Shown piece by piece: positions 1 to 13,600 of a DNA stretch of 64,000 nt (position 1 is its first letter; the number at the start of each line of letters is the position of its first letter). The notes beneath the pieces are model-generated. The model was not told where the DNA came from and made no database searches. It was given only the letters and a program-made list of their open reading frames with translations. This stretch comes from Ostrinia nubilalis (taxonomy: Eukaryota; Arthropoda; Insecta; Lepidoptera; Crambidae): NCBI RefSeq assembly GCF_963855985.1, contig NC_087109.1, positions 9,568,001-9,632,000 on the forward strand, in the 5' to 3' direction. Both the position numbers and the translations under genes were made by a program.

Positions 1-1510
1 AATGGGTTAATCCGGCACTTCCTACTTGAAACATTAGGTATATTTGTGTGAGCCAGTGTCTACTATGTTATTCAAAAGTTAGCACATAAAGCCCTGCAGC
101 CACATAAAAACCCAGACAGGCAGGACGAGAGAACATTTGGCCGGACACGTCCGTAAAAGCCAAACAGTGCGGTTAAAGCCGGACACCTGGCAACCCTAAA
201 CTTGTGTGCCTTAAAAGTTTGCATTCATGGCACATTAAAATGCAACTGACCTAAAAACTGGGACGCTCCGTGCGAATAGTGCAAACCTGTACAATATGTG
301 ATTTATATGTGCCGCAGTGAGTACACAGTACACACGAACTTACCTTTGCATAATTTAATTCGTGGATCTGTGCAGGAGTTTGGGACGTAGCATTTTTCAA
401 TGGACGACTGACGTTTTCATTCTCAATTAGTTTAAAAGTGTGATAGTTAAAATAAAATCTTTATTATATGAGCAATCAGAACATAATATGAACCTGCCGA
501 AACTTATTTGAACCTTAAGCTTTAAAAATTGACTACAAAATCTATTGAGAAAATTCAACATTAGGTTGGTAGTATCTAAGTATAGATTGTCGCACGTATT
601 TACAAACATTACTATGAGGTCTTACAGTGCGCGTGGACGCACAGGGTGACACACGAACCAATCACAGAGCTCTATACAACGCTGTGCGTTCGATTTGCTG
701 CTTCACTTAAGTAAGCATCGTTTGTGAATACGGGCGTGTGTCTGCACAGTAACCTCATGCACCACATATTCTCATTTGTTTGGTAAAAACTTTGGCTGTT
801 AGAGAAATCACTATGATATTTCTACTAATGTATTTTTTAAAGTTTACTTAACATTTGCCAAAAAATACATAAAGCAAATTAGACGGCCTCGTCTCTAACT
901 TGACAAAGTGACAGAGTAACAAAGCAACTAGCCAAATGTGTATGGTTCCATTAGTTCCATACAAAACGATTAGAAATATCTAGGTCAACTTTAGGTCGTC
1001 CAATAATGGTTAGCTACGAGTATCTCTTGCCAAACAGACATAACTTCACTGGAAAGTTTTCAGGGTTTCATACAAAGGGTGCCAACGGAACCCTATTTGT
1101 AAGACTTCGTCTGCATTTATCTGTTAATGCGTAATATCTTACTGTACTGTCGGTCGATATAATATCATGATGGCAAGTGAAATTAAAAATTTAGAGGCGT
1201 ACATAAAGCTATCAAATGATTTTTGTACCCTAAAATATCCTATGCCAAAAAATGAGAACAAATCTTTTCCCCAAATAAGGCGAAAGTTTAAACTACCTAT
1301 TTGTTTATTTCATTACACAAAACAATGGCCCTATAAGAACGAACCTTTAAACAACAAAGCCCTTCGAAACAGTCAATAACTATCTCAACTGCCAAAACAC
1401 GTATCGCCGTAATCTCCCGGGATAGTTGTACGCGATTCATTTCCTGAAAGCCGGACCTGTCATACGATACGGGATAGATGTGCGTGCCAAATTCTATATC
1501 GATTTCAGCT
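1..1510. other. Left flank, no gene recognised
   Basis: AT-rich, no exon-like block with conserved protein sequence. The stretch at about 130-200 ends in a 'ccggacacctggcaaccct' motif that recurs in similar form near 2270-2292, so both may be ends of one dispersed repeat. Short ORFs here show no recognisable protein and are treated as chance. Confidence 0.5.
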
Positions 1511-1525
1511 AGGGTTGCTCTAAAA

Positions 1526-1772
1526 CAGTGGTTCTTAACCTTTAAGTCACGAGGGACCATTTTACCAAATTTCTGTCTTGTCAGGGACCACATTTTTTTT
1601 TTCAAAATCCTGTGAAAGGGGAGGTCGATTTCTCGCCCACTGTGCGCCGTTTGCGTTGTGTTGACTCGACTCATCACGTCACGTCGCTTGTTTATTACGA
1701 TGTCTTCGTGGACCACTTGGAATGCCTCCAGGGACCACCAGTGGTCCGTGGACCACCGGTTAAGAACCACTG
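1526..1772. mobile_element. hAT-like non-autonomous element (247 bp) with 8-bp target duplication
   Basis: Starts with CAGTGGTTCTTAACC and ends with its inverted form GGTTAAGAACCACTG. It is flanked on both sides by the direct repeat CTCTAAAA (1518-1525 and 1773-1780), an 8-bp target duplication typical of hAT transposons. The inner part repeats 'agggaccac' motifs on both arms. No transposase is encoded. Confidence 0.85.
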
Positions 1773-1780
1773 CTCTAAAA

Positions 1781-3429
1781 TTTGGCCAGGACAAGACGCG
1801 TGAAAACCCTGGATTTTGGAGCCCCGAACTCAGATATGGGACTATTCCCATTTGTTGCCACCGCTGCAACTCCTGTGTAGCCAGGATCTATAGCTTGACC
1901 GCCAATAAAAACCCAACCAGTTAAGGTCAAGTTTGGACCCGCAACGAAATTAATCAGAAAAACTTAGGAAGAGATCGAAGAACTCGGATATGTCAACAGG
2001 TTTTTATAAACCTATCCAACGCAGGATAGGCGCAGACCATCGACTTGTAGTTGGTCGGGCTTTTAATCAGTATGTAGATGTATGAAAGTGCGCACATTAC
2101 ACCGATTTGGTATCGGCCGATTCTTCATAAAAATTAGAATCGGGCCCAACTGTCGGCCGACTAAAAGTCAGTGGTCTGCGCCTAGGCTTAGTCGCATCGC
2201 CATTGGCTTAAGACTTAATTTTTTTTATACCCGGACAACAAATGAAATCCCTCCCGGACGAATCACGGGAAACCCGGACGGTTGGCAACCCTATAATTTC
2301 AGCTAACAAAGGCGCGTAGACAAACGCCACTTCGCCGCTGTTAATGTACAGACAGACTGTACATTTTTATTGCAAAATATATCCTATTATAACTGAATAA
2401 GAGCCAAATTGTTTAGATTTATCTGCCTCTATACCGTCAACCGCATGAGTTTGTCTACTTGTGACTGATGAACTTTGTTACAAGGGTTTAAGGTTGATTT
2501 AGTAGGATAGGGTTTATGTGCTGCTGGGTGTACTAAATGTATTGTATTTGACTATTATTGATACTTTATGTTGTCATGTTCATCGTGACTTTGTTCTATA
2601 GCTCAAGTTTGACAATCTGCACGTGCTATAGTCTGGTCTGTGAGCACGTAGAATTTTGTCCAATGACCCCTAGCTACCCATCTTGGGGCTTTAACATATT
2701 AATGAATAAGGGTTCCTTGTCAGGACCTACGGAACCCTAAAAAGTACCCTGTTTTCCCGAGTTCTCTATGCCTTAACTCTTCTTAGGCTGACTTGCACCC
2801 AGCACCACCTAACTTTAACCATAATTATAACGATAACCGGTGTTTTTTGTATGGAGTTTGACAGACGTTTGTTGATGTGCAACCCAGCCTTAATTCTTTC
2901 TTGAGACGACAGTATATCAAGCTTGACACTGATAACTCGAGTAGTTGTAATAGGTATTATTTTGCAGCAACAATTTCTACTCAGATTTTCTCTGACTATC
3001 CATTGGTCTATCTAAGCCTGTGTACTTCTAATACTGAAACTGAATCATAACAACGTCATTAATGAAGGATGACGTAACATTCCCTTTTCCCCCGTCCACC
3101 AATAATAATGTGATATCACTGTCAGCTTCAATAATCAAAGAAAAATCAGCCCTTTTGTTATGTAATTCAGCTCATTGTTGCTTGCACGTGCTTTTCATAT
3201 TTTCATGTACTGGGTAAACTTGAACATGCCCAGCTATATTGTACCCTATCTCCGTTAAACAGGATTGCTTTTCCTTTGAGTTGCTCTAAGACTCTTCTAG
3301 CAATTATTATTTTGTAGCAGTAAACAAACCACTGGCTCAGTATCGTTGAAAACCAGTGTGTCTAATTTAATATACGCAAATTAGTACACAATGAAAATAT
3401 TGTTGATGTGACCATAGCAATGCCACGAA
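1781..3429. other. Gene-free stretch with repeat remnants
   Basis: No coding exon recognised. Positions about 2630-2700 carry a degraded end of the 'cctggtccgtgagcacgta' MITE family that is better preserved at 29857, 32681 and 33077. The rest is AT-rich sequence without clear structure. Confidence 0.45.
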
Positions 3430-3796
3430 TAGAGATGCTATATTGTCGATAGATCAAAATATTTATTGGATAAAATGTTAAGAAATTACATGAACAATTT
3501 TAGTAATTGGATGGCGTACAATATTATTATCAACAAAAATGAAATAAGTTTTTGTCAATAGTTTAAAACCATCGATATTGTTCGCTATCGATACACGTTG
3601 AAAATAGTGTAGCGTAACAACTGTCATGCCTTAATACTATTAATATCGATAATATTTCACTGCATGGCTCTCTACGCGATTCACAGGGATTGTCCATAAA
3701 GAAATTGGAATAGCTTTACCACTTTTTGAACTATCGATAGTTTTATCGACAACTATTGCCCGTCTATCGATAAAGAACTATCGAGCGGCATCACTA
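3430..3796. mobile_element. hAT-like element with CGATA subterminal repeats
   Basis: Ends TAGAGATGC and GCATCACTA are imperfect inverted repeats. Inside both ends are several copies of ATCGATA/TATCGAT, the kind of subterminal transposase-binding repeats seen in insect hAT elements. Flanking 8-mers gccacgaa and atctcgaa match only partly, so the target duplication has decayed or my ends are slightly off. No coding capacity. Confidence 0.55.
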
Positions 3797-4119
3797 ATCT
3801 CGAATAGTTAGAATGTCAGTTAGTGTATACGGAGTTGGCTCGGAGATGGAGTATGATCAGAATATCTCATTCGGAAAAAAATATGGAGCTTACTTCGCTG
3901 CTTTGTTCCGTTACAGGTTGGTGGGAAAAATTTGTGACTATTTCGGTGTCAGTACTGTCAGTGTACCAAAAAGGTCGTGTAGATGACGTCATCTTTTAGT
4001 TAGTAGGTCTGTGTCCTGACCATAGAGTAAGGAGTGAAAAACAGGTGTCAGTCATCCTTTGTATGAATGAAGGGGTAATCCCATTCTACTCAGCCAGAAC
4101 CACTCGGCCAATACTAAAA

Positions 4120-4270
4120 TACATCATCATTTTAGCCAAAGCACGTACACTGCTGGAAAAAGGCTATACAACGAACGGTCATGCGCTGCATGCAGGTACT
4201 TCTAGCGACCTTCCATGTCGTCGGTCCATAGTGTGAGGCCTGCCCATTGCGTATTACGGGTTTTCCGGGC
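4120..4270 (-). mobile_element. RTE-like LINE 3'-end fragment, degraded
   Basis: Contains a variant of the lepidopteran RTE terminus (cacgtacactgctggaaaaaggc) followed by the usual downstream blocks (ggtcatgcgctgcatgc, gtcggtcca, aggcctgccca). The coding sense is on the - strand. Two short similar blocks, near 4085 and 4385 (gccagaaccactcggccaatact type), flank it as direct repeats. Confidence 0.5.
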
Positions 4271-4443
4271 GTGACTGAATCCATATTTCTGTCCCATTCT
4301 AGGAGAGTGGGTTCGGTGACTATACTGTTAAGAATGAAACAGGTTTCAGTCATCAGAAGGGAAGAGTAAGGGCGGTCCCATATTCTCTGCCAGAACCATT
4401 CAGCCAGTACTAAATCCATATTATTATTTCTGTACGTTTCCAG

Positions 4444-4600
4444 GAGAGCGACGACGTGGTGCGTCCGGACGCGCGGCGGCGCTGCGGCGCGCGCCGTCCG
4501 ACTCGGACTGTTCTGGCGAAACCGCCTCGCTGTCCGCCGACAGCGGAGATCGAGCTGTCCGGCCGGTGCCGCCGCCCACCAGGATCACCAAGTCGCGCAG
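4444..4600 (+). CDS. ORP exon: Ser/Asp-rich region before the PH domain
   Basis: Acceptor 'gtttccag' and donor 'gtaagt'. The frame with two leading bases reads a basic stretch, then [18 protein letters not shown], then [14 protein letters not shown]; the last two bases complete a Ser codon with the exon at 6277. The alternative frames give Pro/Arg-rich ORFs without meaning. The 157-bp length is not a multiple of three, so including two copies of this exon would shift the frame. Earlier exons with the start codon must lie upstream, and I could not find them in this window. Confidence 0.7.
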
Positions 4601-7600
4601 GTAAGTCACAACTGCTTAACGATCCCCCCTCTAGTTTGGGAAAGAGATCACATGTCACAGCCTCACGATCCCCCGGTAATGTGAGGAAAAGAGAGCTCTC
4701 ACCCCTGCCTCTTCATTGTTGCTAGGTGGAATTATGTCTGCTCCGGCCTAAGACCCGCAGGTGAGACTCTCCCTCTAGTAAGAGTGAATAAAAGCTAGCC
4801 ACTCACGATCCGAAGAGAGAGACCTCGCACGCTACTGGCACGGTTCCCCCTTTAGTTAGAGAGAGTCGAGACATCGCTCACCACTGCCTCAGGATTCCCC
4901 TATAGTGTGATAGAGTTGTTGCCCTAGTTTCCGACAGTAGCATTTAGCAGCGGATTGTTCTGGTGAAACCGCCTCGCTGTCCGCCGACAGCGGCGATCGA
5001 GCTGTCCGGCCGGTGCCGCCGCCCACCAGGATCACTAAGTCGCGCAGGTAAGTCACAACTGCTTAACGATCCCCCCTCTAGTTTGAGCAAGAGATCACAT
5101 GTCACAGCCTCACGATCCCCCTGTAATGTAAGGAAAAGAGAGCTCTCACCTCTGCTTCTTCATCGCTGCTAGGTGGAATTATGTCTGCTCCGGCCTAAGA
5201 CCCGCAGGTGAGACCCTTCCTCTAGTAAGAGAGAATAAAAGCTAGCCACTCACGATCCGAAGAGAGAGACCTCTCACGCCACTGCTTCACGGTTCCCCCT
5301 CTAGTGAGAGAGAGACGAGACATCGCTCACCACTGCCTCAGGATTCCCCTCTAGTATGAGAGAGTTGTTGCCCTAGTTTCTGACAGTAGCATTTAGCAGT
5401 GGATTGTTCTGGTGAAACCGCCTCGCTGTCCGCCGACAGCGGCGATCGAGCTGTCCGGCCGGTGCCGCCGCCCACCAGGATCACCAAGTCGCGCAGGTAA
5501 GTCACAACTGCCTAACGATCCCCCCTTTAGTTTGAGAAAGAGATCACATGTCACAGCCTCATGATCCCCCTGTAATGTGAGGAAAAGAGAGCTCTCAGTA
5601 CTCTCACCTCTGCCTCTTCATCGTTGCTAGGTAGAATTATGTCTGCTCCGGCCTAAGACCCGAAGGTGACACCCTCCCTCTAGTAAGAGTGAATAAAAGC
5701 TAGCCACTCACGATCCGAAGAGAGAGACCTCGTACGCTACTGCCTCACGGTTCCTCCTTTAGTGAGAGAGAGACGAGACATCGCTCGCCACTGCCTCAGG
5801 ATTCCCCTCTAGTATGATAGAGTTGCTGCCTTAGTTCACGCCAGTAGCCTTTACCAGGGCTGTCCGCCCGGTGCCGCCGCCTATCAGGATCACCAAGTCC
5901 TGCAGGTGAGTTACAACAACTGCTTCACGATCTCTAGTGAGAAAGGCAGAGATCCCCCCTCAGGATCCCCCCTCTAGTTGGAGAGACCCGTGGCTATCTC
6001 AGTAGCCGCGCCGTCCAACCGAGAAACGTGGCTATTAGACACTTCCTTACTATCCCAGCTTAGCCTTCAATGAAACCCAACTAGTGAAGGTTAAGTAGTC
6101 CCGGGGGAAAGCTTCCTGTCTTGAAACCCAGGCATACATATACCCTGAACTTGTCTAAACCACTCATCAAATCTTACTGACAAACTCTTTCACTTGATGA
6201 CAGCTTACCGGATCAAGTCGGTACCTGAGATAGTTTTGACATTTTTAACTTAACAATTGAATATCTTTTTCCTCAGCCGTCGCCGTGGCAGCGAATGGGA
6301 GGTGCTTGAGGGCCTGAAGGACGGCCAGCGCTTCGAGAAGCGGCCGGACGTCTTCAACGGGTACCTGCATAAGAAGCGCAAATGGCCGCTCAAGGGATGG
6401 CACAAGGTAATTAATATTTGAAACCTTTGCTTAGAAGTAACTACCTATCATGCGTTGTCACCGATCTTTTTAAATACTGCATTCCTCGATTGGAAAAGCA
6501 ATAATTTCTTTTGTCTGTAATGTTCCGTTCGATCGTTGTTTTCCGCCAAATGACGTCCACTGCTGGACTAAGGTCTTCCCCAATGATTTCCACAACGAAA
6601 CAAAAACTCATAAGATAGACATAAAGGTTGCAAGAAGGCGCTGGATGCAGGCCACTTCTGACCAGCCAATCTGGAAGCCATTGGTGATAAGTACCTATTT
6701 TCAGCAGAAGACGAGCAGCACTTCATCGTCATCAAGCATCATCATCGTTTCAGCCACAGGTCGTCCTGAAATGATGATGATGGATACGTTTGCGATTAAA
6801 TGACACTCTTACATTTAACATTATAACACTGAAATCACAATGAAAATGTTTCTATAGTGCATTCGCATATTTTATATTAAAAAGGTCCTTAAAAAATTAA
6901 TACAATGTGTGAACAAGAAGTTAGTAACAAAACTATCTTTCTTTCTTCCAGCGTTTCTTCGTAGTAGACGGCGGTATACTAGTATACGCGCGGTCGCCAA
7001 CAGATGTCGCACGCGGCCGCCTGCACGGTTCCGTGGATGTGGGTCTCTCAGTGATTTCGGCCAAGGCGCGGCGCCGGCGCATCGATATAGACGCGGACGA
7101 GTTTATATACCACCTGCGTGCCAAGACGCAGGACGTCTTCCGGACTTGGTTGAGCGTGTTGAAAGCACACAGGTAAATGAGTCTTATTTTTAAGGTTATA
7201 AGGTCCAGTTTCCTTTGACACAATGGTGTGGCGCCGGCGCATCGATATAGACGCGGACGAGTTTATATACCACCTGCGTGCGAAGACGGAGGACGTCCGG
7301 ACTTGGCTCAGCGTTCTGAAGGCGCACAGGTGAAATAAACCTTCTGTCCAACACAATAAGGCACGAATTCTATTGGCTCAGTAGAAGCGGCGCCGGCGCA
7401 TAAACATAGACGATTATAGTAGTAGGGAATTTAGTGCAATGATTTGTATGGAGACCCCTCCACTTTGGTATAGAAGGCTCATTTTTGCAACAGTGGTTCT
7501 TTGGGTCCTCCTAAGTGGATTTCCGTCGGTAGACATCGGGAGCCCCCCCTGTGGTAGCAGGGGGAGGGGGGGCAAGTTTCCTTCTGCCGCGCTTCACTCT

Positions 7601-10600
7601 AAGGCCCATATCTTCAAAACTATGAGTATTAGGGCAAGTGTGGTATCATTTTCAGATAATTAAAGGATGGCGAATTCATTTCTAGTACAAACTTTTTGCC
7701 TTTTCATACAAAAAAATAGAAATATTGAGCAAAATTCACAAAAACCAAAAAGTATTTTTTTAAATAAACGTCGTTTACTTTTAAACCACTGAAGATAATT
7801 AAATAAAAAAATTATGTTCTGAAAGCTACATTTATCAGGATTATAAATATATACCATTGTATGGTACTTTCTTCGCAAAAAGTAGGTGAAAAAAATTTTT
7901 TCTTCAGGACACAGCGGCCGAATTTTATTGCGCATCGGAAAAAAAAATTATTTTAACCATGAATTCATACTATTTGGCTCATAAGCAAGTAAGGATTATT
8001 ATTTTAGAATTTATTTAGAGTTGCTGGCACATCAATCTACCATGATTAGTATTTTTTCTTCAATCGATTTTGAACTCTATGTGAGAGACATAAGGTTGAA
8101 AATAGCTTAAATACATTTTAATATTGAAAATATCATAAGAAGAAAGCACTAAATAAAAAAACTTGAATTTGTCTAATGATTATTATTATTTTAATTAATA
8201 CTTTTATTTCTAAATACTATTGTACCAGTGATTTAACGGAAAGGTAAATGTGAGGAAAATGGAGATTGACATTCATAGTACGGGAGATATTTTTAGCACA
8301 AAGGCTACGGCTGTGACCGTTTTAGTTGTTTTTTCAGACAGCACCAGCTTCTGCACTACTTCTTGCACTTGCATCTCATCATTTCCAGGCAAGCCTCGGC
8401 AGCTACGGGCAAATCGGTCCATGTAGGCTCCATGTTGCTATCAACCCTGGTCCACCCCCAACCAGTCGGGTAAAGGGAAGACTGAGTCGGTTGCTTGCAA
8501 TTGCAACTGATCCTATACGCGAACTCCTTAATATACTGCCAGTAGCCAATGCTGATACAAAGCTGTCTGGGTTATCTTATGTAGGGCCACACCTAAGCGT
8601 AGTCCACAGCGACCCATTAGGATCTTTATGCTTCCTTTTTTATTACCTATCATCCAAAAAAGTCCTGTCCATTAGGTGAATTAAGCATCTGAGTGAAAGT
8701 CACCTAATAGTCTTCTGAAGTTCTGATGCCGGATATGCTGACCCAAGCAGACCCATCCTTACAGTATTAAGTGTTTCATGGACCCCACATGTATTCCACA
8801 TGCTCGAAAGCTGTCTTCTGTAGTTAGGCCCATTTTGTGGGACATGTTGTTCGTTCCATAATGCCCAGTTTGCGTACCCGTAATTGCTTGGGCTTACCTT
8901 TTATTTCCGCTTAATATGAGTTTTCTTCATGACCTTGTATTTCCCTTTAGGAATGATTTGGAGAGGCTTATATCATTGGAGCTTTCCCATTCAGCCCTGT
9001 ACTTCTTGGATATAAGAACAGGGGTGTAAAAAACTCAATATTTACATCCTGAGCCGCAGCCAGGCAGCATTCAAGCAAAGCCATCGCCTCAGTAAACGTT
9101 GAGATCTTAAAGATAAACAAACTCGGAAGGCATGACAAAGTGTCCCTGATGTGGGATACCTGGACATACACGGATCGAATGCAATGAGAGAGCCGACAGT
9201 TTAGCGAGACAAGGGTCAGAGACCATACCTATTGGGTCAGAACTGATAGTACCTTTATCTAAAAGCATACCTCATGCCATATTATGGCCATGGCTGTGGC
9301 TCAGGATGTAAATATTGCGTTTTTTACGCCCCTGTTCTTTAGTGCACACATAATTTATAGCGCAGAATTCAGCTTGAAATACTGAAGCAAACCTCCTTAT
9401 GCGTTCACAGTGTTCGAAGTGTTTCAGTAGACGCCCGTTCCCGTTAAAAAGGCCATCTTGGAGCTGTCAGTAAACCAGATTAGGCTGTTATGTTGGGATT
9501 TTGGTCCTCTTTTCGTCGTCTCTTGTTCCTTAGGATTTTTTCAAGTTATTCAAAATTTTGTATATCAAGGGCTTCGCGTATAGGATCAGTTGCAAACAAA
9601 CGACTCAGTTTTCCCTTTACCCGACTCCTTTATCCTAGTTGGGGGTGGACCAGAGTCGATAGCAACATGGAGCCTATATGGACCGATTTGCCCGTAGCTG
9701 CCAAAGCTTGCCTGGAAATGGTAAGATGTGAGTGCAAAAAATAGTGCTGATGAAGCTGGTGCTGTCTGAAAAAACAACTAAAATGATCACAACCGTAGCC
9801 TTTGTGCTAAAATATATGCCGTACTATGATTGTCAATCCTCATTTTCCTCACACTTACCTTTCCATTAAATCATTGTACAATAGTATGCAGAAATAAAAG
9901 TATTAATTAAAATAATAATAATCATTAGACATTTAGACAAATTCAAGTTCTTTATTTAGTGCTTTCTTCTTATGATATTTTCAATATTAAAATGTATTTA
10001 AGCTATTTACAACCTTATGTCTCTCACATAGAGTTCAAAATCAAAAATACTAATCATGGTAGATTGATGTGCCAGCAACTCTAAATAAATTCTAAAATAA
10101 TAATCCTTACTTGCTTATGAACCAAATAGTATGAATACATGGATAAAATAAATATTTTTTTCCGATGCGCAATAAAATTCGGCCGCTGTGTCCTGAAGAA
10201 AAAATTTTTTTCACCTACTTTTTGCGAAAAAAGTACCATACAATGGTATATATTTATAATCCTGATAAATGTAGCTTTCAGGACATATTTTTTTTATTAG
10301 ATTATCTCCAGTGGTTTAAAAGTAAACGACGTTTATTTAAAAAAATACTTTTTGGTTTTTGTGAATTTTGCTCAATATTTCTATTTTTTTGTATGAAAAG
10401 GCAAAAAGTTTGTTCTAAAAATGAATTCGCCATCCTTTAATTATCTGAAAACGATACCACACTTGCCCTAATATTCATAGTTTTGAAGATATAGGCCTTA
10501 GAGTGAAGCGCGGCAGAAGGAAACTTGCCCCCCCTCCCCCTGCTACCACAGGGGGGGCTACCGATGTCTACCGACGGAAATCCACTCAGGAGCACCCAAA

Positions 10601-13600
10601 GAACGACTGTTGCAAAAATGAGCCTTCTATACCAAAGTGGAGGGGTTCTTGCACTAAATTCCCTACTATAGGTTCATATACCACCAGCGCGCTAAGAGGC
10701 TCAGCGTGCGGAAGGCGCACAGGTAAATGAGTCTTATTTTGAAGGTGGTAAAATCCTATAAACGATTATAGGTTCATATACCATCAGCGCGCTAAGAGGC
10801 TCAGCGTGCGGAAGGCGCACAGGTAAATGAGTCTTATTTCTTACGCGATAAGATTCAGATTCCTCTGTCGTAATGGTGTGGCGCCGGCGCATCGATATAG
10901 ACGCCGACGAGTTCATATACCACCTGCGTGCCAAGACGCAGGACGTCTTCCGGACTTGGCTGAGCGTGCTGAAGGCGCACAGGTAAAATAAACCTTCTGT
11001 CTAAAGTCATAAGATCCACATTCGTCTGTCGCCAATGCACGGCGCCGGCGCATCGATATAGACGCGTATAAGTTCATATACCACCAGCGCGCTAAGAGGC
11101 TCAGCGTGCTGTAAGCGCACAGGTAAATAACCCTTCTATCCAACGTCATTAGGTCTACATTCGTCTGTAGCAAATGATGTGGCGCCGGCGCATCGATATA
11201 GACGCGGACGAGTTTATATACCACCTGCGTGCCAAGACGCAGGACGTCTTCCGGACTTGGCTGAGCGTGCTGAAGACGCACAGGTAAATGTGTCTTATCT
11301 CTAACGCAATAAGGTCCAGATTCCTTAGACACATGAAAGCGGCGCCGGCGCATCGATATAAACGCAGAACGTATTCCGCACTTAGCTCAGCTTGAAAGCT
11401 CACAAGTAATTGAGTCTTCTGTTTGGCGACATAAGGTCGACATTGGTACGACACAACACTCTGATGTTTTTTGCACTAGGCTACAAGGGACCACATTCCT
11501 TTGACACAGTAAAAGCGGCGCCGACGACTCAACATAGACGAACACTTATACCACCTATCAAGGGATGTGTGAAAATTAACAGCTAAATGAGCCTCTGATG
11601 CGATAAGGTCCACTTTTATTTAGTTCTTTCAATGATTTTTTCCCTCCAACCAGTATAGAGTCTTATTGTACCCCAATAAAGTCCAAAATAAGTCCACAAC
11701 AGCAACAACCACCAGCTAAAAGGTCAACATTGTTCTAGACTGTACCGACAGCATCTGTTAACGTTTGGTGCGCGGGAGTCGGTGCCAAAGATCCACGCGC
11801 CTTTAGAGGACCTACCTCCCACAGAGACCTCCTCCCGTAAGTGTAAACATAGTTCAGTGTGCTTACCAGGAGTTTACGTTAGGTGTGCTCGCTAGCGACT
11901 GCCTAAGAAATAAGTCTTACAGCAACTTGGCCCGCTTTTGCTTGGTCCACGGGCCAAGTCACCGGATTCAATGTTTAAAATACACTTAGGCACTTAATAT
12001 GCAAGGAGTAGAGTAGGTTTTTGTTGATTTGGTGTTTAATTTATCAATAAAACATTGAAGGTGGCCCAGTTGCCTGAAGAAAAAATATTTAAAAATTTAA
12101 AACAGCAACCTGGACCATGAACCAAGCTAAAAGTGGGCCAAGGCACTGAAAGACTAAAAAAATTACATTAAATGTATGAAAGATTGTACAGCGCCCCTAG
12201 CGGCTACTTTCAAGAACTAAAATCTTCATAGCTCGCTAGCGAGCACACCTAACGTAAACTCATGGTGAGCACACAGTATGTTATGGTTTCGATAGCATAG
12301 TGTGATTGGTAGGCCAAGCATGCGTGCTTGAGAGTTCCTTGGTAGAATGTGGTGGTATTTTGAACAGCTCCTCACTGATTTTGTAAAAGAATCACTGATA
12401 CTTATATTCTACTTACTTACGCTTAACTGGGTCAGCGCCTGAAATATGTGGGTGGATGATGGAGGGGTGATTTTGACATATTTTTGCGTGACAGAGCATA
12501 CAAATCTGAAGTCTCGCTGGCGTTTGACCGTCACAAAAACACCCTCCCGTGCCACTTCCATACCTCAGGCACTAACTGAGCTAAACGCTAGATCTATAGT
12601 AACTAAAAACTGTTCAAAGTATCCACACATGTTTTGAATGAACTTAGTCATGAATGCGTTTGCTCTCTATTTCATCTTCTATCACTTTCTTAGGCACATC
12701 CCGTATAAGTTTCGCAACTTCTACCTTGACTTCCACCGAAGATGCCCATGTACCCGAATCCAGCAATTCCCCTTCATCCCAAACTCCGAAACAAGAATAT
12801 TCAGTTAAAAACCACCCCTTGAAGAACCCTTTCCAGTGGCATTTCCAAAATAAAGAAAGAAAGCTAGTGTTCTTCAACTTCCAAAGGCGATTTAACGCTG
12901 TCGAAAAGTTCAGTGACCCACATCACTATAACCGTAGTCTATGCTCTATGAATTGCTTCACGAGATTGAACCTTAATGACGTTCGCGTGAAAAATGTTTC
13001 CGGCAGCACAAATGCTGAAAAACAGATGCATATCACGGACTTGGAATCAAACTCTCACAATATATGCACGTGTGCGAAAAAGGTAAAACTTATCAAAAAG
13101 ACAGAGACAAAAGATAGCAAAAAGAAAGCCTATACAGATACTACTGGACCAGCTACTACTTATTACTTTTTCTCGCGAAAAAAACGCAATACTTCAAACT
13201 CCCTAACAGAACCTCCAATGAAGAAGAGCAAAAAGTGCACTAACCTAGTAAAATACAAAAATATGGTCGATGAGCCGAAACTCAAAGAACCTTTAAGCAA
13301 ATGTTTGTTGCTCAAGAAACATAGAGCAAAGAGTCCTAACAAGGATATTAACCAACTCTTCCATCGCGGTGTAGGCGGTGACGTCATTCCCAAAGAACAC
13401 AATCAAGTACAAGCTGTTGAAGATAAAGAACATAAATCACTACAAGATCTAATGTCAGTGTCAGAATATGACAAAATAACTGAACACCTTATGATTTCAC
13501 TATTCGAAAATCATAAAATCACACGCAATTCTAATAACAACGAAGTCAAATACTACATTAGTCAAGTCGTGAAAGAATTGTACAATGTCAAATTCAGTCA

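Noticed and set aside
1297..1869. 190-codon - strand ORF
   Set aside because: Runs through the hAT-like element at 1526-1772 and its target duplications; no recognisable protein.
8326..8679. 117-codon + strand ORF considered as a host gene
   Set aside because: Its text recurs inverted at 9586-9777 and resembles a decayed LINE polymerase C-terminus, so it belongs to the palindromic element.
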